Source: Chroococcidiopsis thermalis PCC 7203
GTDB taxonomy: Bacteria; Cyanobacteriota; Cyanobacteriia; Cyanobacteriales; Chroococcidiopsidaceae
NCBI RefSeq assembly: GCF_000317125.1
Contig: NC_019695.1
Location: 3,894,336 to 3,958,335 of the forward strand
Length of the DNA stretch: 64,000 nt
Reading direction: 5' to 3'
Below are positions 17,937 through 27,900 of the stretch, piece after piece; position 1 is the first letter of the stretch; every line of letters starts with the position of its first letter. The position numbers and the translations under genes were made by a program. The notes under the pieces are model-generated. The model was not told the origin of the DNA, did no database searches, and was given only the letters and a program-made list of their open reading frames with translations.

Positions 17937-18045
17937 ATTCAAAATTCAAAATTCAAAATTCACACCCCTTCTTCACGCACCACGCACCACTTTCTCACCA
18001 ACAACCAACAACCAACAATCAACAACCAATAACAAATGACCAATG
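17937..18045. repeat. AAAATTC and CAACCAA repeats
   Basis: TTCAAAA heptamers (17938-17961), then ACCACGC and CAACAAC/CAACCAA units to about 18040, ending in TGACCAATG. They fill the space between the CHAD and SGNH genes. Confidence 0.8.
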
Positions 18046-18082
18046 CCAGATATAATCTTTACCACGATTGGGTAAAGACGAC

Positions 18083-19705
18083 ATGGCAAAACCAGTTACA
18101 GATGATATGCGTGACTTGAAAACACCGGATGATGTCATCATTCGGGCTGAAGCACGCAAACCGGAGACAGATCCCACTCTTGGTATTGGCGTACAAGTGA
18201 ATAGGGAAGGTACGCCTCGGCATCGTCTAGTCACAATTGGTGATTCTCTAACTCAAGGCTTTCAAAGTGGCGCAATTTTTAATACTCAAATTTCTTTTCC
18301 AGCTTTAATTGCGCGGGAAATGGGTTGGACTGAGTTCCGCTATCCGACTTACAATACTCCTGGCGATGGGTTGCCGTTAAATTTAGAACGGTTGGTACGA
18401 GAACTAGAACAAAAAGTAGGCGATCGCATTGATGTTTGGAATTTTATCCCAACGCTATTGTTTTTACGCAACTATTTAGACAAGTTAGAAGATTATTGGG
18501 AAAGGGGCGAAGGGACTATACTACCCTCTCAAAAAGAGATTAACCACAATTTAGGAGTTTATGGTTGGGACTTACGGAATATCCTATCTCGTAATGCAAG
18601 TAGCTGTTTGGAATTAATGAGTCGCAAGATTCCGAGAGAAGATGTTTTTCGTCAATTAGTCGATTACCATAACGAACGAGCGGCGCTGAGGGTATTAAAC
18701 TCGTCAGTGCGGAGTCAAACAGGTGAGACATTAACTCCTTTGCAAGCTGCAACCACACTTGGTGCTGAGGGAACGCCAGAAAATGGCGATGCTGATGGCA
18801 TTGAGACGCTAATTATGATAATTGGTAGCAATAACGCTCTCGGTAGTCTCCTCACCTTCAAGATTGCTTGGAGCGATGAAGGTTACGATGATATGGAGAT
18901 CAACGATCGCTATACAATCTGGCGACCGATTCATTTTAAAGCTGAGTTAGACAAAGTTGTGGCGGAAGTTAAGCAAATTCGCGCCCGTCACGTTATTTGG
19001 GCTACAGTTCCTCACGTAACGATCGCCCCGTTTGCCCGTGGAGTAGATACTAAAATTAGAAAAGATTCTCGCTATTTCCCTTACTATACATTGCCTTGGG
19101 TTAGCGATGCAGGTTTCAATCAAGACCGACATCCAAACTTGACTGCATCAGAAGTCAGAGCGATAGACAGTGCGATCGACCAGTATAATGACTGTATTAT
19201 TGATGCCGTGCGCAAAGCAAGAATAGAAGGTCGAGATTGGTATTTGTTCGATCTGGCTGGACTACTCGATCGCTTGGCACAAAGGCGCTATATTGAAACT
19301 CCTAGAGCAAGACCGAGTTGGTGGAAAGAAATTGGTGGTGAATATCAGTTACCGTCACAGTTGCAAAAATTAGATCCAAAGCCAGACTCGCGCTTTTCGA
19401 TCTCTGATGCTACGGGACGCAAGCAAGGTGGGTTATTTTCCCTTGATGGCATTCATCCCACAACCATTGGTTATGGCATTATGGCGCAAGAGCTAATTGC
19501 AATTATGCAAACAGCTGGCGTGGAGTTTTATGACGATCGAGGTAACTTGCGCCAAGGTAAAGTTGAAATTGATTTTCGGCAGTTAATCGATCGAGATACG
19601 CTCATTTCTAACCCGCCAAAAGCGTTTGAAAATTATTTTAAGGCAATTGGTTGGCTCGATCGATACTTGAGTGTTTTTGGAAATTTGCTGAAGTCAAACT
19701 ATTAA
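18083..19705 (+). CDS. SGNH/GDSL-family hydrolase
   Basis: A large (540-residue) GDSL-type esterase/lipase. Block I is VTIGDSLTQGF (nucleophile Ser, about residue 57), a GSNNALG stretch fits block III (Asn), and DGIHPTTIGY near the C-terminus supplies the catalytic Asp and His. There is no signal peptide or membrane helix, so it appears cytosolic. Its size, with about 200 extra residues between blocks, is above the usual SGNH length. The substrate is unknown. ATG at 18083 (MAKPVTDDM) is preferred to an in-frame TTG at 18068. Confidence 0.82.
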   Translation: MAKPVTDDMRDLKTPDDVIIRAEARKPETDPTLGIGVQVNREGTPRHRLVTIGDSLTQGFQSGAIFNTQISFPALIAREMGWTEFRYPTYNTPGDGLPLNLERLVRELEQKVGDRIDVWNFIPTLLFLRNYLDKLEDYWERGEGTILPSQKEINHNLGVYGWDLRNILSRNASSCLELMSRKIPREDVFRQLVDYHNERAALRVLNSSVRSQTGETLTPLQAATTLGAEGTPENGDADGIETLIMIIGSNNALGSLLTFKIAWSDEGYDDMEINDRYTIWRPIHFKAELDKVVAEVKQIRARHVIWATVPHVTIAPFARGVDTKIRKDSRYFPYYTLPWVSDAGFNQDRHPNLTASEVRAIDSAIDQYNDCIIDAVRKARIEGRDWYLFDLAGLLDRLAQRRYIETPRARPSWWKEIGGEYQLPSQLQKLDPKPDSRFSISDATGRKQGGLFSLDGIHPTTIGYGIMAQELIAIMQTAGVEFYDDRGNLRQGKVEIDFRQLIDRDTLISNPPKAFENYFKAIGWLDRYLSVFGNLLKSNY

Positions 19706-19724
19706 ATTGAATCCGTGCAGTAGC

Positions 19725-20726
19725 CTAGTCCCTCAGTTTTTCGATAGAAGTATCAATGATTCCCATAATCGTCGCCATTGCAGATGCAATTCGCCCATGC
19801 AAGTTTAGTTGTGCGATCGCAGTTGGAAAATCGACTTGTTTCAGGCGATCGCACAATGTTACCATTTCTGCCCAGGTAGCATTGCTATTAACATACGCTA
19901 AAGTCAGGGAAATCAACAGATCGACGTGTTCGTTTCCTTCTGCTTGAGTCATCATGTTATGGGGAATATCCCACACATCATCAAAACAGATATACCAAGA
20001 TTTAGGTTGTAATTGAACTGCGGCGTTAAATAACTTTTCGTGTTCTCGATTTCCTACAGCGCGATCGCTTTCACTCGATACAATTAACATTGGTGCAGCC
20101 TTTTGAGTTTGGGCTTTTTCTAATACCTCCGTTCCCATATCTAAAAAAACTCGTAAAGCTGGCATGGCAAAACCATCATAACCAAAACTAGCTACTTGAG
20201 GGTCTTGCCACCATTCAAAATAGATATTAAAAATTCTGACAAATAGATCGACGACTTTATTACTTCCACTTAAATAGGGTGCAAATATTAAAGTCTTATT
20301 TATTCGATCGGGATATTCTAAAGCTAACCATGCAGCTAAAGTACTCCCACCAGACAAACCGCCAATAATAATTTCTTTGCCTCCAGATCGAGCAATTTCT
20401 AACCAATGACGACCGAATTCTTGATAAATTTGGGGATCTTCTGGTAGTGGTGGCGGATTATCTCCATTCCATTCACCTGCAATACCATGTCCTGGTAGTA
20501 AGGGAATGAGAACGTGATATCCAGCTTGATAAAATGCTTTGCCTATCAGGGCAAATTGTTCTGGAACTGCCGTAAATCCATGAAAGAAAAGACAAATTTT
20601 TTCACTATTCGGCTGGATTAAAAATTGCGAGCCAGTCGTTTCTGCTATCAATGACAGTTTGCTTTCTGTAGCTTGAACTTCACGGGCGATCGCTAATAAA
20701 TTATTGGAATATTCAGACATTTTCAT
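19725..20726 (-). CDS. Alpha/beta hydrolase
   Basis: A 333-residue protein with the alpha/beta hydrolase core: oxyanion loop CLFFHGFTAVPEQF, PLLPGHG, nucleophile elbow GGLSGGS (G-x-S-x-G), acidic residue in SSESDRAV, and catalytic His probably in IPHNMM. It resembles carboxylesterase/lysophospholipase-like enzymes. A Met-rich C-terminal helical tail of about 60 residues is outside the core. Converges on the SGNH hydrolase gene with only 19 bp between, so the two hydrolases may share a terminator region. Confidence 0.8.
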   Translation of the reverse strand: MKMSEYSNNLLAIAREVQATESKLSLIAETTGSQFLIQPNSEKICLFFHGFTAVPEQFALIGKAFYQAGYHVLIPLLPGHGIAGEWNGDNPPPLPEDPQIYQEFGRHWLEIARSGGKEIIIGGLSGGSTLAAWLALEYPDRINKTLIFAPYLSGSNKVVDLFVRIFNIYFEWWQDPQVASFGYDGFAMPALRVFLDMGTEVLEKAQTQKAAPMLIVSSESDRAVGNREHEKLFNAAVQLQPKSWYICFDDVWDIPHNMMTQAEGNEHVDLLISLTLAYVNSNATWAEMVTLCDRLKQVDFPTAIAQLNLHGRIASAMATIMGIIDTSIEKLRD

Positions 20727-20791
20727 GATTTAGAAAAATTACGACGATTTTCAATATTGCCGATATTTGAAATTTTGTATTCTTCTATTCG

Positions 20792-21751
20792 TTAGCGAAT
20801 CGCTGATTTCCTTGGCGATCGCTCTTGACAAAATAAGTTGACTGGGACTTGCCAGTTAAAGTAATTTTGCGTCGATTTGAGGCAGCTAGAAACTTCTTCA
20901 GCTCTAGTGATAATTTTTCTGAGTTCGCTATAGTCAGGAATTTGACCCGCAATATATTTAGCTTTAGCTTTAATTTCTGGATTGGCGTTGAGCATGGCTA
21001 TTTTGATTAATTCTCGATCGAAATTCAAAAGCCGAGGAGATAAATAAACTCCTACACCAGGAAGAGGCTGACTAATATAGATCGCTCGTAATGCTGGGTC
21101 GTCTTTAATAGCGGTATACAGACCAGCACCAATATCAACTTTTCCAGTCTTAACTAAATTTATCGCTTCTCTAGGGTGATAGCCTCTACCAATTTTAAGT
21201 GTTTTGCCATATAAAACATAAATTGGGATGAGAAAAGTTGGGACTGATGCGGAACTACCTAAAGCAATTGTCGTGTTTGGTTGAATATCGGCAATAGATT
21301 TAATCTTACTATCAGCTTTCACAAATAACGCTGCTCGATCGTAAAGTGGTCGATCGGGGTACATGACAGCCACACCAATATAATTATTATCCTCAGCAGC
21401 AATAGAAAAGCCGGGAGAACCAGTAAAGGCAATATCCCAATCTTCGAGATCGAGGCGATCGCGAATTTCTGGAAAAGGCGTATTGCGATCGACGATGACC
21501 CGAACGCCTAATTGCTCCTGTAAATGGGAAGCTAAAGCCTGATAATCTTCTATTGGAGAGGTAGCACTCACTCCAATTTTCAGCGGTTGTGCCTGCAAGT
21601 CTCGATAGCAATTTGTCCAAAACCTTTTTTCCCCGACTGCGCAAGGTTGCACCCAGCGCCAGATACTCAGTACGATACCAGCAATGACCGTGGTAGACGC
21701 GAAACCAATCAGCGACCATAGAATTATCGTTCTGCCAGGAGAGTAAGGCAT
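20792..21751 (-). CDS. PhnD-like phosphate/phosphonate-type binding protein
   Basis: A 319-residue periplasmic-binding-protein-like protein. After one N-terminal membrane helix (about residues 8-30) comes LKIGVSATSPIEDYQALASHL, WDIAFTGSPGF, SIADIQPNTTIALGSSASVPTF and VDIGAGLYTA, the pattern of the PhnD/PtxB family that binds phosphonate or phosphite. It is a membrane-anchored orphan: no ABC permease or ATPase is adjacent, so it may be a sensor or part of a split system. Start ATG at 21751. Confidence 0.78.
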   Translation of the reverse strand: MPYSPGRTIILWSLIGFASTTVIAGIVLSIWRWVQPCAVGEKRFWTNCYRDLQAQPLKIGVSATSPIEDYQALASHLQEQLGVRVIVDRNTPFPEIRDRLDLEDWDIAFTGSPGFSIAAEDNNYIGVAVMYPDRPLYDRAALFVKADSKIKSIADIQPNTTIALGSSASVPTFLIPIYVLYGKTLKIGRGYHPREAINLVKTGKVDIGAGLYTAIKDDPALRAIYISQPLPGVGVYLSPRLLNFDRELIKIAMLNANPEIKAKAKYIAGQIPDYSELRKIITRAEEVSSCLKSTQNYFNWQVPVNLFCQERSPRKSAIR

Positions 21752-21847
21752 CTCAGAGCAAATGTAATAAAATACACAAAGTCGATTGTTAAATTGAGTT
21801 TCCCCACAAACAGACTAAGCTTAGCCTCTCTCAGTTCCTGAACTCGT

Positions 21848-22160
21848 GGGGTGAGTGAGTGGCTAGTGGCTGGTGGCTGGTGGCTAGTAGTAGATGGGTG
21901 TGGGGTGTAGTGAGTGGAACTAGTGGAACTACTGGCTGGTGGCTGGTGGCTGAATTCTTTTCTAGCCACTAGTCACTAATCGCTGACAACTGATAACTGT
22001 CTTTAGGACGAGCGATCGCGCTCAGATTATCACGACGATAGAAATAGGAATACACGACATTCTCGTTTGAGTTCTAAGAGGCGCGACTGAGTATATTTCT
22101 AGCGTCATGGAAATTTCACAAATGACCAATGACGAATGACCAATGACAATTTGTAACATT
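21848..22160. repeat. Intergenic repeat cluster
   Basis: GTGGCTG/GTGGCTA units at 21858-21890, GGGTGTG, GTGGAACTA and GGTGGCT units to about 21952, and TGACCAATGACGAATGACC at 22121-22146 just before the carotenoid oxygenase start. In between, 22010-22110 is ordinary AT-rich DNA likely to hold the promoter. Confidence 0.75.
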
Positions 22161-22161
22161 G

Positions 22162-23622
22162 ATGCAGACAACTACAAAACCTTCCATAACGAAAGCCTGG
22201 GCGAAAGCGATCGCCCAACCTGCAACAGAATTTTCTCCCACTCCCCTACCTGTCATAGCTGGGGGAATCCCTTCTAATTTACGCGGAACTCTCTATCGCA
22301 ACGGTCCCGCCAGATTAGAACGGGGTGGAATGCGGATGGGGCATTGGTTTGATGGTGATGGGGCAATTCTCGCCGTTGATTTTAATTCTAATTCCCCCCT
22401 TTCTCAGGGGGGTGAGGGGCGTGCCATCGCCTCATACCGCTACGTGCAAACTGCTGGTTATCAAGAAGAAGCCGCCGCAAATCGCCTGGTGTATGGTAAT
22501 TATGGGATGACAGCCCCAGGTGCGTTCTGGAATCGATGGTTGAAGCCAATAAAAAATGTGGCAAATACCTCTGTTTTACCTCTACCGGATAAACTCTTAG
22601 CATTGTGGGAAGGTGGTAAACCGCACGCTTTAGACTTGCAGACTTTGGAGACAAAAGGCGAGGACATTTTATCTGGATTAAGTCATGGTTTACCTTACTC
22701 TGCTCATTACAAGTGCGATCCGCACACGGGAGAAATTTTCAACTTTGGGATTAGCCCTGGAATTAACGCTAACTTGAATCTCTATAAAAGCGATCGCACG
22801 GGTAAAATTCTGCAAAAAGCTACATTTACCTTAGATGGCGTGCCGATCGTTCATGATTTCGTCCTAGCAGGACAGTATTTAGTCTTTTTCGTGCCTCCAG
22901 TTAGGGTAAATGCGTTACCCGTGCTGTTAGGCTTGAGTTGTTACAGCGATGCTTTAGAATGGCAGCCTCAACTCGGCACTCAGTTTCTCATATTCGATCG
23001 CGAAACCCTTACCCTTGTCAGTCGTGGCGAAACTGAACCTTGGTATCAATGGCATTTTGCTAACGGTTACGTCGATCCTAGCGGTACGATTATTGTGGAT
23101 TTGGTGCGGTATGAAGACTTTCAGACCAATCAATACTTAAAGGAAGTGGCAACGGGAGAAACTCATACGCCTGCACCCAGTAGTTTATCGCGAGTTCATT
23201 TGAATCCAAACTTGGGTAAAGTGACGGCGATCGAGCAGATTTTAGATCGCAGTTGTGAATTTCCGATCGGATTACCTCATTTAATTGGGCAAGCTGCTTC
23301 TCCTACTTTTCTCTCCGTTCATCGTTCGGGGGTAAATAGCGGTGCAGAAATGTTTGATGCGATCGCTAAATTTGACTCGCAAACTCAATCTCTGACGGTT
23401 GCAGATTTTGGCGAAAATTGCTATCCAATGGAACCAATTTTTGCCCCCGATCCGCAAAATCCTGCTTCTGGTTGGATCGTTACGGTAGTCTATGACGGAA
23501 ATCGCGATCGCAGTGAGGTCTGGATTTTCGATAGCGATCGCTTAGATGCACCACCTGTCTGTAAATTGGAATTACCTAGCGTCGTACCGATGGGATTTCA
23601 TGGGGCGTGGCGACAAGCGTAA
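22162..23622 (+). CDS. Carotenoid oxygenase family protein
   Basis: A 486-residue seven-bladed propeller, Fe(II)-dependent dioxygenase that cleaves carotenoids or apocarotenoids. NLRGTLYRNGPARLERGG and HWFDGDGAI mark the N-terminus. Iron-ligand histidines are expected in SAHYKCDPHTGE, PIVHDFV, LSVHRS and the terminal GFHGAW. It resembles the Synechocystis apocarotenoid 15,15'-oxygenase group. About 12 residues (SNSPLSQGGEGR, near residue 80) are encoded by a C6/G6 palindrome inserted in frame between DFN and AIASYRYVQT. ATG at 22162; an adjacent TTG is ignored. Confidence 0.9.
   Translation: MQTTTKPSITKAWAKAIAQPATEFSPTPLPVIAGGIPSNLRGTLYRNGPARLERGGMRMGHWFDGDGAILAVDFNSNSPLSQGGEGRAIASYRYVQTAGYQEEAAANRLVYGNYGMTAPGAFWNRWLKPIKNVANTSVLPLPDKLLALWEGGKPHALDLQTLETKGEDILSGLSHGLPYSAHYKCDPHTGEIFNFGISPGINANLNLYKSDRTGKILQKATFTLDGVPIVHDFVLAGQYLVFFVPPVRVNALPVLLGLSCYSDALEWQPQLGTQFLIFDRETLTLVSRGETEPWYQWHFANGYVDPSGTIIVDLVRYEDFQTNQYLKEVATGETHTPAPSSLSRVHLNPNLGKVTAIEQILDRSCEFPIGLPHLIGQAASPTFLSVHRSGVNSGAEMFDAIAKFDSQTQSLTVADFGENCYPMEPIFAPDPQNPASGWIVTVVYDGNRDRSEVWIFDSDRLDAPPVCKLELPSVVPMGFHGAWRQA
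22394..22412. repeat. C6/G6 palindrome inside the carotenoid oxygenase gene
   Basis: CCCCCC, a seven-base loop and GGGGGG, followed by TGAGGGG. It is read in frame as a Pro/Gly-rich loop. Confidence 0.75.
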
Positions 23623-23720
23623 ATTTTGTTGGATTTAATGTCACGCAGAGACGCAAAGGCGCAAAGATCTGAAATGGTATAACATCCAAAGTCTGAAATT
23701 CAACATCCAAAATTGGTATC

Positions 23721-24290
23721 ATGGCTTATTTTTGGTTTAAAGCGTTTCATCTGGTTGGCATTGTTGTTTGGTTCGCTGGGTTATTTTACTTGGTGCGGCT
23801 ATTTATCTATCATGTCGAGGCAGACGAACAGCCGGAACCCGCCCGTACTATTCTCAAGAATCAGTATCAATTGATGGAAAAGCGACTGTATAGCATTATT
23901 ACCACTCCTGGGATGCTGGTGACAGTTGCAATGGCAATTGGATTACTGACGACGGAACCGGAAGTCCTGAAACAGGGATGGTTGCATGTCAAGTTAGCAT
24001 TTGTCGTACTGCTATTGGGCTATCACCACTACTGCAAACGGCTGATGCGACAGTTAGAAAAAAATGAGTGTAAGTGGAGCAGTCAGCAATTACGGGCATT
24101 GAATGAAGCCCCAACTGTGATGTTAGTGGCGATCGTATTGCTAGCCGTATTTAAAAATAACTTACCTACAAATGCTACCGTCTGGGCAATTTTCGGCATG
24201 ATTGTGGCAATGGCAGCAACAATTCAACTTTACGCCAAAAAGCGGAGGTTGGATAAGGAAAGGTTAATAGCACAAGTACCGCAAGAGTGA
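23721..24290 (+). CDS. hemJ: Protoporphyrinogen IX oxidase HemJ
   Basis: A 189-residue membrane enzyme oxidising protoporphyrinogen IX to protoporphyrin IX in haem and chlorophyll synthesis; in cyanobacteria HemJ replaces HemG/HemY. Helix 1 contains FHLVGIVVWFAGLFYLVRL with the conserved His near residue 10, followed by a conserved IYHVEA. Four helices are predicted, with LHVKLAFVVLLLGYHHYC in the third carrying further His residues. Length matches the family. It lies 98 bp past the carotenoid oxygenase gene on the same strand, possibly co-transcribed. Confidence 0.92.
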   Translation: MAYFWFKAFHLVGIVVWFAGLFYLVRLFIYHVEADEQPEPARTILKNQYQLMEKRLYSIITTPGMLVTVAMAIGLLTTEPEVLKQGWLHVKLAFVVLLLGYHHYCKRLMRQLEKNECKWSSQQLRALNEAPTVMLVAIVLLAVFKNNLPTNATVWAIFGMIVAMAATIQLYAKKRRLDKERLIAQVPQE

Positions 24291-24295
24291 TTGAT

Positions 24296-24312
24296 GGTGG
24301 GCAATGCCCACC
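24296..24312. repeat. Small hairpin after hemJ
   Basis: GGTGGGC, loop AAT, GCCCACC. It is five bases past the hemJ stop, with no T-run after it, so it is either a weak terminator or another short dispersed palindrome. Confidence 0.55.
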
Positions 24313-24516
24313 GACTTTCTAGCTTTGGGTAGATCTACGGTTACGCAGGTTTTGCCTCTACAGACAGAGTAAAATTGCGTACATAACTGCAAACATTACG
24401 GAGTCTCTTATAGAAGTCAGAGTTTATGTGTAGCAATGTTTCAACTTCTGTTGCCTCGAAAAGGCGATGAGCTATTCTAAAGAAAGTCTAAAGAAAACCT
24501 TAATTTTTTGTTTGTT

Positions 24517-24756
24517 ATGTACGCAACCGAAACCCGCAACATGAATTCAACCATCCTACGGCAGCTATGGTCTGCGGTAGAACATACTCAAAGCAGCATT
24601 CTACTCAGACTGAGTGACTCAGAACTGGTTTCGCACTTGCTCGCAGAACTTGGCAACCAGCAACCTTTGGATCGAGAAGCGATCGCGAATGTGAGTACTT
24701 ACTTGCGCGGGAAAACATCTTTGATTCGCGACCTCGCTCAATCGCGTTCGTTCTAA
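24517..24756 (+). CDS. Small conserved-looking protein, unknown
   Basis: A 79-residue soluble helical protein with the core ILRQLWSAVEHTQSSILLRL, then SELVSHLLAEL and a C-terminal LRGKTSLIRDLAQSR. ATG choices are 24517 (MYATET) and 24541 (MNSTIL); the second begins right at the recognisable core. The sequence composition fits a real gene. No domain is named. Confidence 0.6.
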   Translation: MYATETRNMNSTILRQLWSAVEHTQSSILLRLSDSELVSHLLAELGNQQPLDREAIANVSTYLRGKTSLIRDLAQSRSF

Positions 24757-24981
24757 TCAATAATTTCTACTGTTCGTACCGTTGCATTAGTCACTTTTTC
24801 AACCGAGAAGTACTGCCAGGTATAATTCACCACTTCGTTCGATTGACTCTGGCAAAGTAGTACAATCTTTTAAAAACATTTTTACAAATCAATACAAATT
24901 TTCAGATCGCGTTGCATCTAGTTGCATTTATCCGCGATTGCGTTTCTCAATGTTGCGGCTATGTTGCCTTCCTCTGCACTC

Positions 24982-27900
24982 TCAATCCTTTTCTACAGGG
25001 TGAGCCAACAGAGTTTGATGAATATTGTTCAATAACTCTTCCATAGAGATAGAGGAAGGCAGGACTTTAGTTGCGATCGCCCCCAATGCGTGTTCGATCG
25101 ACTCCAAATCGGATGCTGCGTTTGCGTTACCCAAATTGTGCAGTTGTTCTGAAGGTAGCGATCGCCCCTCTGACTCTAAGTAAGCAGGAAATTGCTCTCT
25201 AACTTCATTTTGGGTAAATAATCGCTCCATAGCGATGATAGGTGGTAATTTCTGCTGCTCTAAAGTTGCGATCGCCGTGCAGGCTTTCTCGACTTGTTGC
25301 CTCTCTCCTAAACAAACGAGCATCAGATCGACGTTTTGTTGTTGAATTTGCTGCTGCACTTCCTCCCAAGTATGCGGCATCACGACTCGAAAACCAGCTG
25401 TTTGCAAATATTGAATTAAAGCTTGCAACCATTCCGCCCGCAGCGATCCGGCAGAAGCTTGAGTATTGTGGCTGTGTTCGTCAGACAAATCGTCCAAATT
25501 AGCAATATCTAAAACTAACACGCTATATTCCCAACTCACGCCTGCTGCCACGTGCAGAACAGATAGTAACACTTCAGCCGATGGCTCTGGCGGATTTGTC
25601 AAACAAGGAAATATATTGAGTTGCTCTATTTGACTCGCAACTTGGGCGATCGCGGCATCTAGCGTCACGATGGGTAAATTTGCCAAGCTAGGATATTCGG
25701 TCAACTGTTGTAAGAAATCGAGGGGTTCGCAGATCGCTCGCTCCAGTAAAATGACATTTGGTCGCCAAATCCGCGCTAGCAATGATGCTTGCTCTAAGTC
25801 ATCGGCTTCGAGAACGCGACAGTGATTTAGAGATGATTCTAAATGGTTGACATCGCCTCTGGCTAAAAGTTCGGTGTTGGGAGTCACTAATCGTAGAATC
25901 GTCAGCTGTTTGTACTTTTGAACGCGCTGCGATAATTCGACCTGAGAGTAGGTCACTGGCGCGCCGCACAAACGAGTCATCACCTGCTGCAAGACTTGCT
26001 GCTGTACGGGTAAGCTGATAAATTCGTCCGCCCGGTGGGAAAGAGCTTGATTTTTCTCGGCTCTTGTGGTGTTGACGACGATTGGAATTTGACTCGTAGC
26101 TGGATCGGATTTGAGCAAAGTCAGTACATCCCAGCCAGAGAGTAAAGGTAGTAAGGGATTGATAAATATAATTCCTGGCTGCAAACGACGGGCTTTTTCT
26201 AACGCCTCAGTTCCAGAACGAGCGATCGCCACCCAATATCCCAAACTCGTCAGTTGTTCTGCCAAGTCTTCAATAAATCGGGGTGCAGCCTCCACAACCA
26301 GCACCAAATGGCGATCGGGGGGTGGAGAACCCAAAGATCCCAGAGAAAAGTTACTTTCTCCACGTCCAGAAGTCCGGCTCTGAACTCCTAGTGCGTTGCT
26401 GCCAGTGGAATTATTGGCGGGAGATTGCCGTTGTATGTTTGCGGACATTCTTCCTACTTGCTCTCCAACTTCCTCCCCTACTTCCCCCGTTCCCCCTGCT
26501 CTCTTCTTGGGCGGCGTAGGTGCTAGCAATAGGGTAAATTGGCTGCCTTTACCTTCTTGAGACAAAAAACTGACATCACCACCATGCAGCCGAGCTAAGG
26601 CTCTGGTTAAAACCAAACCCAGACCCGTACCTTCAAATTGTCGCGTCAACGGCGTTTCCAGCTGTTGAAATTTCTGAAAAATTAAGTGTTGTTGGTGTTC
26701 GGGAATGCCAATTCCTGTATCCCAAACTGTAAAGGCAATCCACCCTGCCCAATAGCTGACTCGCAAACCGATCTCCCCGCCGGATGCCGTAAATTTGAAG
26801 GCATTTGCCAATAAGTGAACTAGCATCTGGCGCAGGCGCAATTCGTCTGCCACAATGATATCTAACTCGGGTTCGATCGCTAAGGTAAAGCGGTGTTCGA
26901 GATGGCTGTCTGTCCCTGCCTCCACCACAGCAGTTTTGTTGTTTTTCGGGCTAAAGGCAAGCCGAGCTTGCTCGACCGCGCGTTCGCATACTTTACGAAT
27001 GTGGACTGGTTCGAGGGTTAATTCTAACTGTCCTGTCTCCATGCGGGTCAAATCTAAAATGTCATTGACCACGCTCATTAAATGTCGTCCATTTTCGTGA
27101 ATTAGCCGCGCGTAGCGTGCTTGACGCTCGTTGAGCTGTCCTAGTGCCTGATCTTTTAGTAAGGTAGATAACCCCAGCATTGCTGTTAGGGGTGTCCGCA
27201 ACTCGTGACTGATACAAGCAAGAAATTCATCTTTCAAGCGATTGAGTTGAATCAAATCGGCATTTTTGGCGGCTAGTTCCGATGCCATCTGTCGCTGTTC
27301 TGTCACATCTGTAGCCATCAACAACCAAATTCGCTCGGATTGCTGTTGGCGGCTGACGACTGACATTTGTAAAGGAATTTTGAGAAATTGCCACACTCGG
27401 TCTTGTCCCTGTTGTCCGGGACAAATACAGATACACGTCCCTTCTTGCTCTCCCTGCTGGCAGTAGCGTATAATGTTAGGTTCTGCCGCATCGGGTGTGG
27501 ATAGTAAAGATACTTGCTCCTGTAGTGCAGTGAGACTGAAGTGATGAGTTGTTGCCTGCCAATCGCTTAACTTGGCGCGATCGACTTCTCGACTAGCCTC
27601 AGTAGCTTCTGCTGTTGTCGATTCCAAGTCAATTACCGATTGCTGAGTTCCCGCCACATTCAAAATTGCTTCGACTTCTTGCCGAATTGCTTCGGGATTG
27701 CCCATGTTACCAAATTGCCGATTCCAGGCAGGATTCTGGGCGATCGCTTCGCCCAGGCTTGTTTGTAACATCAATGGTAAGGGTAATCTTTCTAGCAGTT
27801 GGACGATCGGATCGAGTTGCTCTGGCTCGATGCCGCGCTCGATGGTTGCTTTGAGTAAAGTGGTTTTTGCTAAACGATCGCGCTTTTTGGTTCTCGCGGC

